From an uncultured Eubacterium sp. (GTDB lineage: Bacteria; Bacillota; Clostridia; Lachnospirales; Lachnospiraceae), in NCBI GenBank assembly GCA_958446835.1, contig CAUCXT010000005.1:1-64000 (forward strand): a DNA stretch of 64,000 nt, written 5' to 3'. Position 1 is the first letter of the stretch. Each line of letters opens with the position of its first letter. The position numbers were made by a program, and so were the translations under genes. The notes under the pieces are model-generated. The model did no database searches, was not told the DNA's origin, and worked only from the letters and a program-made list of their open reading frames with translations. Of this stretch, positions 52,154 through 59,640 are shown in pieces.

Positions 52154-53236
52154 ATGGAAAACAAAGATACACAGAAAGGTAGACAAGACATGGAAGAAAA
52201 TAAGCCGCATGTGCGCAGAAAAAGATATTCGGGAACACACCCTAAGAAGTTTGAGGAGAAATACAAGGAGCTTAACCCAGAGAAATATGCCGACACGATA
52301 GAGCATGTTATAAGCAAGGGAATTACGCCTGCCGGGATGCATATTTCCATATGTGTGAATGAGATTCTTGATTTTTTACAGATTAAGCCGGGACAGAAGG
52401 GGCTTGACGCGACCTTCGGTTATGGTGGGCACACAAGAAAAATGCTTGAAAAGCTTGAGGGAAATGGACGCATGTATGCGCTTGACATCGACCCTATAGA
52501 GATTAAAAAGACTACCAAGAGACTGCGCGAGGCGGGCTATGGGGAGGATATCCTCACGGTTAAGCATATGAATTTTGCCGATATAGACAAGCTTGTTCCG
52601 GAGAGTGGACTGTTTGACTTCGTGCTTGCCGACCTTGGAGTGTCCTCAATGCAGATTGATAACCCGGAGCGCGGATTTTCATACAAGGTGGACGGACCGC
52701 TTGATTTGAGGCTCAATCCGGAGGAGGGTGTGTCCGCGGCGGAGCGACTTAGTGAGCTTGACGAGGACGAGATTATCGGAATGCTTGTTGAAAATTCGGA
52801 CGAGCCTTACGCTGAACAGATAGCGGCGCAGATAATGAGGGAGCGAAAGAGAAAGCATGCGATTGACACCACAACGGCGCTAAGACAGGTTATAGAGAAG
52901 GCTCTTGAGTTCCTGCCTGAGGCGGAGCGCAAGGAGATGGTTAAAAAATCATGCCAGAGAACCTTTCAGGCGCTGAGGATTGACGTGAATAGTGAGTTTG
53001 AAGTGTTAGATGCGTTTCTTAGCAAGCTTCCGGGTATACTTGCACCGGGCGGCAGGGTGGCTATTCTCACCTTCCATTCCGGTGAGGACAGGATGGTGAA
53101 GAAATATTTTAAGCAGATGGAGAAGGACGGAATCTACAGCGAGGCTGCCAAGGATGTGATAAGACCGTCCGCCGAGGAGTGCGCGCGCAACAGCAGGGCG
53201 CGTTCGACGAAGATGCGCTGGGCGATAAGGGCGTAG
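52154..53236 (+). CDS. RsmH-like 16S rRNA C1402 N4-methyltransferase (probable paralogue)
   Basis: The core is that of RsmH/MraW: DATFGYGGHTRKML, YALDIDP, VLADLGVSSMQIDNPERGFSY, PLDLRLNP, QRTFQALRIDVN and LTFHSGEDRMVK. These enzymes methylate N4 of C1402 in 16S rRNA. Two points are unusual: an N-terminal extension of about 55 residues rich in Lys and Glu before the core, and a location outside a cell-wall (dcw) cluster, where rsmH normally stands with ftsL and ftsI. Most likely it is a second copy. Starts at 52154 and 52190 are both possible; AGAAAGG favours the second. Confidence 0.85.
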   Translation: MENKDTQKGRQDMEENKPHVRRKRYSGTHPKKFEEKYKELNPEKYADTIEHVISKGITPAGMHISICVNEILDFLQIKPGQKGLDATFGYGGHTRKMLEKLEGNGRMYALDIDPIEIKKTTKRLREAGYGEDILTVKHMNFADIDKLVPESGLFDFVLADLGVSSMQIDNPERGFSYKVDGPLDLRLNPEEGVSAAERLSELDEDEIIGMLVENSDEPYAEQIAAQIMRERKRKHAIDTTTALRQVIEKALEFLPEAERKEMVKKSCQRTFQALRIDVNSEFEVLDAFLSKLPGILAPGGRVAILTFHSGEDRMVKKYFKQMEKDGIYSEAAKDVIRPSAEECARNSRARSTKMRWAIRA

Positions 53237-53320
53237 ACTTATATATTCGATGTGTTTATTGTGGGCATTGGAAATGAGTTTTAGGGCTTGAAATAAGTAT
53301 ACGGCATTATCAAAATAATG

Positions 53321-53384
53321 TTATTAAGAGAAAATATTTTTATAAGTAAACATTATTTATAAACATTATTAAGAGAAAAATATT
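53321..53384. repeat. short AT-rich direct repeat
   Basis: TTATTAAGAGAAAATATT (53321-53338) recurs with one added A at 53366-53384. It lies upstream of the cysteine desulfidase-like gene and could be two binding sites, but in AT-rich DNA chance is possible. Confidence 0.5.
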
Positions 53385-53438
53385 ATTGGTTCAAAATATT
53401 ATTTTAAAATATCATAAAAGACAGAAGGACTGAATTTA

Positions 53439-54740
53439 ATGGACAAGAATATACAGGATAATTTCATAAAAATACTTGAGGAGGAGCTGATACCTGCGAT
53501 GGGCTGTACGGAGCCGATTGCGCTCGCCTATGCGTCCGCGCGTTGCAGGGAGGTCTTAGGTGTGGCACCTGAGCATATAGATGCTTACTGCTCAGGAAAC
53601 ATGATTAAGAATGTGCGCTGTGTCTCCATACCTAATTCGCAGGGAATGATAGGGATTGAGGCGGCATGTGCGCTGGGTGCGCTTGCGGGTGATGCCTCAA
53701 AGTGCATGGAGGTGTTAGAGGCTGTCGATGACGCGGGAAGAAGAGAGGCGGAGCAGTTCGTAAATGACAAAAAATGTCATGTCGAGTTCCTTGATTCCGA
53801 GATTCCGCTTCATTTTATCATCGAGATGAAGGCAGGAGCGGAGAGCGCTTCGGTTGAGGTGCGCCATTCACATACCAATATCACATGTATCAAGAAGAAT
53901 GGTTCGGTGCTTGAAAATGTATCAGGAGCAGAAAATGGTGCCGGAAGTTCCGGTTCACAGGAAAATGGTGCCGCATGTGCAGACCGCTCACAGCTCAGCA
54001 TTGAGAATATCAAGCAGTTTGCCGATGAGGTTGACATATCGAAGGTGAGACACCTTTTTGACAGACAGATTCAGTATAACATGGACATAGCATACGAGGG
54101 AATGTCCGGAAATTACGGTCTGGGGCTTGGAAGAGTAATACGTGAGACATACGCTGAGAGCGTAGTCACAAGAATGAAGGCTTACGCCTGTGCAGCTTCC
54201 GAGGCGAGAATGGGCGGCTGTGACATGCCTGTTATCATCAATTCGGGAAGCGGCAATCAGGGAATAGCCTCATCCGTGCCTGTAATCGTGTACGCGCGCG
54301 AGAATAATATACAGTCCGAAAAATTATACCGTGCGCTTGTATTTTCAAGCCTGCTCACCACATTCCAAAAGGAATTTATAGGAAAGCTCTCTGCTTTCTG
54401 CGGTGCTGTATCAGCTTCGTGCGCGAGTGCAACTGCGATTACATACCTTACAGGCGGCACAATAAAGCAGATTAAGGATACGATAGACAACACACTTGCT
54501 AACATTCCGGGAATTATCTGTGACGGAGCCAAGATTTCATGTGCGGCCAAGATTGCCTCCAGCCTTGACGCGGCGATGATGGGACATTATCTTGCGATGA
54601 AGGGCAAGGCTTATGAGGCGTACACCGGAATTCTCAAGGAGGAAGCTGGCGAGACAATAAGCTGCGTCGGCTACATCGGCAAGGTTGGCATGCACCAGAC
54701 GGACAAAGAGATAATCAAGATGATGCTTGAGGAGAAGTAG
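53439..54740 (+). CDS. UPF0597/CyuA-type L-cysteine desulfidase or serine dehydratase-like protein
   Basis: The 433-residue protein has the family start EELIPAMGCTEPIALAYA, with a cluster-binding cysteine, and later blocks SGNMIKNV, PVIINSGSGNQGIASSVPV and GKLSAFCGAVSAS with further cysteines. The group includes the iron-sulfur cysteine desulfidases (CyuA/YhaM), which break cysteine to pyruvate, ammonia and sulfide, and resembles serine dehydratase alpha chains. A low-complexity insert near residues 164-182 holds a short duplication (ENGA). No cysteine permease is beside it. The gene ends four bases before the RNase HI start. Confidence 0.85.
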   Translation: MDKNIQDNFIKILEEELIPAMGCTEPIALAYASARCREVLGVAPEHIDAYCSGNMIKNVRCVSIPNSQGMIGIEAACALGALAGDASKCMEVLEAVDDAGRREAEQFVNDKKCHVEFLDSEIPLHFIIEMKAGAESASVEVRHSHTNITCIKKNGSVLENVSGAENGAGSSGSQENGAACADRSQLSIENIKQFADEVDISKVRHLFDRQIQYNMDIAYEGMSGNYGLGLGRVIRETYAESVVTRMKAYACAASEARMGGCDMPVIINSGSGNQGIASSVPVIVYARENNIQSEKLYRALVFSSLLTTFQKEFIGKLSAFCGAVSASCASATAITYLTGGTIKQIKDTIDNTLANIPGIICDGAKISCAAKIASSLDAAMMGHYLAMKGKAYEAYTGILKEEAGETISCVGYIGKVGMHQTDKEIIKMMLEEK

Positions 54741-54744
54741 CAAA

Positions 54745-55371
54745 ATGGCAGGAAAATTTTATGCTGTAAGAGTTGGAAGAGCTCCGGGAATATATCTAAG
54801 CTGGGATGAGTGTAAGAAAAATGTGGATGGATTTTCCGGCCCGGTGTATAAAAGCTTCAAGACGTGCGCTGAGGCGGAAGAGTTCATGGCAGGCATCGGA
54901 AACAGTGCAGGAAATGAACAGGCGGTGGATAAAAGCTCCGCTGTAACAGAGTTGGGTGCATTACCTTATGCCTTTGTCGATGGTTCATACAATATGGCAA
55001 CAAAGGTGTATGGCTATGGCGGATTTCTGGTACATGACGGCGTGCGGGAGGTGCTCCAAGGCCATGGCGATGACCCGGAGATGGCTTCAATGCGGAATGT
55101 ATCCGGTGAGGTCGGTGGAAGCATGGCGGCAATCAGGCGCGCCATTGAGCTTGGAATCAAGGAGCTGGTAATCTACTATGACTATATGGGAATCGAGATG
55201 TGGGCTAACGGTTCGTGGAAGCGCAACAAGAAGGGAACGATAGCCTACCATGACTATATACAATCTATAAAGAACGATATAAAGCTTCATTTTGTCAAGG
55301 TAAAGGGACATTCCGGCGTTGAAGGCAACGAGGAAGCGGACAGGCTTGCCAAGGAAGCAGTAGGAATATAA
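54745..55371 (+). CDS. rnhA: ribonuclease HI with N-terminal hybrid-binding domain
   Basis: RNase HI removes RNA from RNA-DNA hybrids. The first 50 residues form the hybrid-binding domain, KFYAVRVGRAPGIYLSWDEC and GPVYKSFKTCAEAEEFM. The catalytic domain follows with the four acidic residues in FVDGSYN, SGEVGGSMAAIR, YYDYMGIEMW and NEEADRLAKE. Length (208) fits RNases H with one such domain. GGAGAAG, inside the end of the preceding gene, serves the ATG at 54745; a start at 54727 would overlap that gene. The stop is directly before the third REP-like palindrome. Confidence 0.93.
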   Translation: MAGKFYAVRVGRAPGIYLSWDECKKNVDGFSGPVYKSFKTCAEAEEFMAGIGNSAGNEQAVDKSSAVTELGALPYAFVDGSYNMATKVYGYGGFLVHDGVREVLQGHGDDPEMASMRNVSGEVGGSMAAIRRAIELGIKELVIYYDYMGIEMWANGSWKRNKKGTIAYHDYIQSIKNDIKLHFVKVKGHSGVEGNEEADRLAKEAVGI

Positions 55372-55373
55372 TC

Positions 55374-55437
55374 TGGGACAGGGGTCTGGTCCCAGTGTCC
55401 CAGCACGTTGGGACACTGGTGTCAGCCCCCTGTCCCA
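55374..55437. repeat. REP-like palindrome, copy 3
   Basis: Arms of 29 nt (55374-55402 and 55409-55437) pair except for a few central positions around the loop GCACGT. Both ends read TGGGACAGGGG or its complement, as in copies 1 and 2. It overlaps the last codons of the convergent MATE gene. Confidence 0.88.
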
Positions 55438-56762
55438 GCGTTAGAGGATAAAACCTTCATATAGATAAGCCCGGTCACATCCGCCAGAAACCAGCCGATA
55501 GGGATTGCCGCCCATATTCCGGTCACACCAATGCTGCTTATGGAGGACAGCGCGTAAGCCAGCAAAACGCGCGTACCGAGGGATATGACAGTGAGGACGA
55601 CGGACATTCCGGCTCTTTTGATGGCACGGAAATAGCCATATAATAGGAAGAGAAAGCCTATTCCGATGTAGAAGGCACCCTCTATTCTGAGGTAGTGGAC
55701 ACCGGCGGCAATTACCTGCGTCTGTGAGGCATCTATGAAGATACGCATGAGAGGTGCGGCGAATATGAATACTGCGGCGGATATTATGAGGCTGAAAATG
55801 CCGCTCATAACGAAAGCGGTTTTGGTGCCGCGGCGTATTCTCTCCTGCTCACCTGCACCGAAGTTCTGCGCGACGAAGGTTGAGTAGGCGTTTCCGAAAT
55901 CCTGCACAGGAAGGTAGGCAAAGGTGTCGATTTTTACCGCGGCGGCGAAGGCAGCCATGACAACGGTTCCGAAGCTGTTCACAAGCCCCTGAACCATGAG
56001 GATACCGAAGTTCATCACTGATTGCTGCAGGCAGGTGAGCGAGGATAGATTGAGTATTTCCTTAAGTATCGCCGCCGAAAAATGCCGGTCGGATTTTCCC
56101 GGAAGGAAGGAGCGGCATTTTATCAGCACATACACAGCTATGCCTATCCCCGACACATACTGCGCGATGACGGTTGCGAGAGCGGCTCCGCCAATTCCAA
56201 ACGGGAGCACGGCGACAAATAGTATGTCGAGTGCGATGTTTAAGATGGCGCTGACCGCGAGAAAAATAAGTGGTGCCGACGAGTTGCCGAGCGCACGCAG
56301 CATGCATGAGAAAAAGTTGTAAAGTGATGTGGCCGGTATTCCGGCAAAAACAATCAGAAGATAGAGCCTCATTCCGGCGTAGACCTCGTCCGGTACGCGA
56401 AGGAACAGCATTATCGGTCTGATAAATGCATATACGGCGATATTTATGACAACGGTTACGGACATTATAAGGCAGAAAGCATGGAATATACTGCTTTTCA
56501 GGGAAGCGTTATCACCACGCCCCTGATATATTGAAAAAAGCGCGCCCGAGCCCATGCACAGACCAAGAAATATCGAGGTCAGAAAGGTCATAAGCGTGTA
56601 GGCCGAGCCGACGGCAGCGAGAGCGTCGCGCCCTAACACCTGCCCGACGATGAGAGTGTCGGCTATATTGTAAAACTGCTGCAGGAGATTGCCTGCAATC
56701 ATCGGAAGAGCAAAAAGAATAAGGGTGCTTCCTATGCGCCCTTTGGTCAAATCACGGTACAT
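55422..56762 (-). CDS. MATE-family efflux transporter
   Basis: The 446-residue protein has twelve predicted helices in two similar halves and the MATE start LTKGRIGSTLILFALPMIAGNLLQQFYN with the conserved LPMI and NIADTLIVG blocks. These carriers export drugs or metabolites in exchange for sodium or protons. The last five residues (AGTGG) and the stop codon come from the REP-like palindrome, which suggests that the element replaced the original C-terminus. AGAGGA lies before the ATG. Substrate is unknown. Confidence 0.92.
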   Translation of the reverse strand: MYRDLTKGRIGSTLILFALPMIAGNLLQQFYNIADTLIVGQVLGRDALAAVGSAYTLMTFLTSIFLGLCMGSGALFSIYQGRGDNASLKSSIFHAFCLIMSVTVVINIAVYAFIRPIMLFLRVPDEVYAGMRLYLLIVFAGIPATSLYNFFSCMLRALGNSSAPLIFLAVSAILNIALDILFVAVLPFGIGGAALATVIAQYVSGIGIAVYVLIKCRSFLPGKSDRHFSAAILKEILNLSSLTCLQQSVMNFGILMVQGLVNSFGTVVMAAFAAAVKIDTFAYLPVQDFGNAYSTFVAQNFGAGEQERIRRGTKTAFVMSGIFSLIISAAVFIFAAPLMRIFIDASQTQVIAAGVHYLRIEGAFYIGIGFLFLLYGYFRAIKRAGMSVVLTVISLGTRVLLAYALSSISSIGVTGIWAAIPIGWFLADVTGLIYMKVLSSNAGTGG

Positions 56763-57024
56763 GTCAATCCTCTTTTCTGTGCTTCAGTTGCCTGCATACT
56801 TAAATATGTTAAGCTGCGGCAAGAATATATTATCAAGCTGTGGATATATCGTCAAGGCAGAGTTGCGTAATGCGTTTTTATACGCCAATGCAGGAAGCAT
56901 TCTGTAAACAAAAGAGAATAAGCTTCCGATATAAGCATATATGGATACGTAAATGAAGTATTTGTGAACGGACTCACATATTATGGGTGCATCGGACAGC
57001 AGCTGCACAGAAAAGGTGGGAAAC

Positions 57025-57666
57025 ATGGATGTTAATAATTTACAGACAGGTATGTCGGGACTTGCGGCTTCGGGGATGAATGTCACATGTACGCGAAGCT
57101 CATTGTATTCCAAATCAAAAAACGGAAAGAAAGCATTGTCATACAATCCAAAAGAGATTTCATCGCAGATTCTGCGCGCGAGAAAGACCGTGGGGGCAAC
57201 ACAGGTGCTTAGCCGTGCAAGGGCGAAGCTGGCAATGTTAAAGAAAGCGCAGTCTACAGGAGAGTATGACAGCGCGGAGCTTGAGAATGCGATTGCACAT
57301 GCGAAGAGAATGGTTGAATGTGCAGATATGAAGGTGAATAATCTGCGTGAGGAGGACAGGCTTAGGAAGAGGGCGGAGAACAAGGAAGAACTGAAGGTTG
57401 AGAAGCTGAGAAATGCCGGGCGACTTGAAAATCTCAAGAAACGGACACACAGGCAGGATGAAAATAAGGCATTGTTCGATGCGGATACGAAGTATTACCA
57501 GAAGGAAGGGAACAGTATTGTGGGAGCAGCAGCTTCCGCGATTTCGTCAGCTGCCGCATCACTTGAACTGAGTTCTGTGTCAGGGCAGATGAGAAATTTA
57601 GAGATTACACAGGCTGCGATAGCTCAGAGCAGTGTGCAGGGACAGAGTATGGATGTAATTGTATGA
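57025..57666 (+). CDS. coiled-coil protein of unknown function
   Basis: The 213-residue product is hydrophilic and helical. It begins with MDVNNLQTGMSGLAASGM, a Gly/Ala/Ser segment, then Lys/Arg/Glu-rich coiled coil (about residues 45-150) and an Ala/Ser-rich end (AAASAISSAAASLELSSVSG). No membrane segment or known domain was recognised. AAAGGTGGG upstream of the ATG at 57025 sets the start; an ATG at 56983 is in frame but less well placed. It precedes a chemoreceptor gene, but a 130-bp gap separates them. Confidence 0.65.
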   Translation: MDVNNLQTGMSGLAASGMNVTCTRSSLYSKSKNGKKALSYNPKEISSQILRARKTVGATQVLSRARAKLAMLKKAQSTGEYDSAELENAIAHAKRMVECADMKVNNLREEDRLRKRAENKEELKVEKLRNAGRLENLKKRTHRQDENKALFDADTKYYQKEGNSIVGAAASAISSAAASLELSSVSGQMRNLEITQAAIAQSSVQGQSMDVIV

Positions 57667-57796
57667 AGTTGATAAAAATAGATGTATTTATTGCTTGATT
57701 TTTATATGGCTAAATAGCTTAAAATGCTTGAATTTAGCGTGTTTATATAATGTACTTTATAAGTTTTTGCTATAAAAGTATGGAGGGGGAATTTTA

Positions 57797-59239
57797 ATGG
57801 AAAAATTGCATAGACAGAATTTAATTATAATTCTTGCAGGAATAGTTATGTTATCTCTTTTGACGGTGGTTGCTTTTGGTCTGAGTCCGCTTGCGATTAA
57901 AAACGCGGTGGTGCTTTTGACAGCGGGAACAGCAGTCATATTGTGCTGGAGATTTGTAAAAAATGACCTTGCAAAGGCACTGTGCATAACACTTATTCCA
58001 TCTGTTGCCACAATAGTCTATGCGGCTATGTGTGGTGGTAATTCGGTAGCATTTCTGGCAAATTATGTTATTCTTGCGATGACTATGGTATATTTTGATA
58101 AAAAATATACATTGTATTACATAATACCGATGGGAAGCATTGCAGTTATCTGCGCAATATTTATGCCTGAGATAATAGATGGAAAAAACTGTACGTTAGC
58201 CGGAGCCATGACAAAGGTAGTATTTTTTATTTTTGTGGCAGTGGTACTTTTTAACGCTACAAAGAGAGGAAGGGCTTTTCTTGAAAAGACGGAGGAGACG
58301 CTCGCTGAGGTGAAGGACAACAGTGCTGTAGCGATGGAGATAGCAGGAGATCTGAATGTTGCCATATCACAGTGCAGAGGCAGTGTGGAGGAGCTCGCAG
58401 CGCAGGCAGGAACCGTCAACAGTGCGGCTGAGCAGATGAATACGGCTATAGAGAGTACGGCTAACGCAACCATAGCCGTTACAGAGCAGGTTAAGAATGC
58501 CACAGATAAGATTGAACACAACCATGAGCTTGCGGGACAGCTTGATGAGAGCTTTTCCGAGGTCGATAAGGCTGTTGCATCAGGTCATGACGAGGCTCTT
58601 AAGGTGAAAAAGAGCCTTATTGATATATCTGATACAGTCGGCTCCGCAAAGGCTGCTACAGAGACATTGAACAAAGAAATGGTCACCATTACAAGCATAT
58701 TAGAGGAAATCAATTCCATTGCGTCGCAGACTAATCTGCTATCGCTCAATGCCTCAATCGAGGCTGCAAGAGCAGGAGAACACGGAAGAGGCTTTGCCGT
58801 TGTTGCGGATGAGATAAGGAGCCTTTCCGAGCAGAGCTCGGCGGCAGCGAACAATATTAGGGACATTCTACAGGGGCTTGAAGCAACTACGGGCATGGTG
58901 TCGGCTAAGGTTAATGCCGGGGCAGGTGCGGCATCAGACGGTGTTGCTAAGATGGACGATATGTTGAAGGTGTTTGAAGCTGTTAGGACTGCTGCGGAGA
59001 ATGCTTCCGCGGTTGTGGATGAGGAGTATGATGTCATAGCTTCTGTAAAGACAGGATTTGACAATATACATTCCGAGATAGAGACGCTTATGGCAACAAC
59101 CGAAGAAAATTCGGCTATGATAAGCAATATTGTTGAGAGCATCGCGAGACAGAATGATTCGGTTGACAGCATGAAGGGCGAGATAGTCAATATTTCAGAG
59201 CTTTCGGAAAAGCTCAGAGGACATTTTGTGGAAGCGTAG
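57797..59239 (+). CDS. methyl-accepting chemotaxis protein with multi-helix membrane input domain
   Basis: The first 170 residues form about six hydrophobic helices with short loops, instead of the usual two helices with an outside sensor. A long coiled coil follows, with the signalling tip SLNASIEAARAGEHGRGFAVV and DEIRSLSEQSSAAANNI near residues 315-350. No HAMP domain is evident. Such receptors may sense a state of the membrane or ligand within it; this is inference. GGAGG lies before the ATG. It should signal to CheA/CheW encoded elsewhere. Confidence 0.88.
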   Translation: MEKLHRQNLIIILAGIVMLSLLTVVAFGLSPLAIKNAVVLLTAGTAVILCWRFVKNDLAKALCITLIPSVATIVYAAMCGGNSVAFLANYVILAMTMVYFDKKYTLYYIIPMGSIAVICAIFMPEIIDGKNCTLAGAMTKVVFFIFVAVVLFNATKRGRAFLEKTEETLAEVKDNSAVAMEIAGDLNVAISQCRGSVEELAAQAGTVNSAAEQMNTAIESTANATIAVTEQVKNATDKIEHNHELAGQLDESFSEVDKAVASGHDEALKVKKSLIDISDTVGSAKAATETLNKEMVTITSILEEINSIASQTNLLSLNASIEAARAGEHGRGFAVVADEIRSLSEQSSAAANNIRDILQGLEATTGMVSAKVNAGAGAASDGVAKMDDMLKVFEAVRTAAENASAVVDEEYDVIASVKTGFDNIHSEIETLMATTEENSAMISNIVESIARQNDSVDSMKGEIVNISELSEKLRGHFVEA

Positions 59240-59297
59240 GAGAAAATTCTTTGTAATTTGATTAGCATGTTTTGACCTAGCATCATTTTATAAAATA

Positions 59298-59355
59298 ATT
59301 AAACTGCCATATCAAAAAAATGTTGAATTTTTATTGATACGGCAGTTTAATTTTG
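59298..59355 (+). terminator. terminator of the chemoreceptor gene
   Basis: ATTAAACTGCCATATCA (59298-59314) pairs with TGATACGGCAGTTTAAT (59335-59351) with one mismatch, followed by TTTTG. Confidence 0.75.
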
Positions 59356-59406
59356 TCAGTAAGTCAGGAAAAACTAATAGAAATACAACATAACTAACAA
59401 TAGCGG

Positions 59407-59505
59407 TTGGAAATATTTAATCGGACATTTAGCTGCGGAAGTAACAGTACCCTTGCTGATGAACTTTTCGGTGACCTTGTGGAGACGCTTAAGGGAGTGG
59501 AATAA
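59407..59505 (+). pseudogene. possible 3' remnant of a lost gene
   Basis: A 33-codon open stretch ends in TAA and encodes a protein-like tail with STLADELFGDLVETLKGVE at its end. No ribosome site or normal start precedes it, while a strong terminator follows at 59532. It looks like the last part of a gene whose 5' portion was deleted. The original family was not recognised. Confidence 0.35.
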
Positions 59506-59531
59506 GGATTTAACTGCCTTGGATTTATATT

Positions 59532-59590
59532 ATAAACATGCTATAATCGGATTATGAAAAAAATAGTCTGATTATAGCATGTTTATTTTT
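59532..59590 (+). terminator. strong terminator downstream of the gene remnant
   Basis: ATAAACATGCTATAATCGGA (59532-59551) pairs with its complement at 59567-59586 with one mismatch, and TTTTT follows. It is the second terminator in this 400-bp gap. Confidence 0.85.
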
Positions 59591-59640
59591 GCAGAATTAT
59601 ATCAGATATAAGAATATAAATTATAGGGATAGGTGAACAT

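Noticed and set aside
53237..53438. Cysteine-responsive T-box or riboswitch before the desulfidase gene
   Set aside because: Only AT-rich direct repeats are present; no AGAGAG or other T-box landmarks were found.
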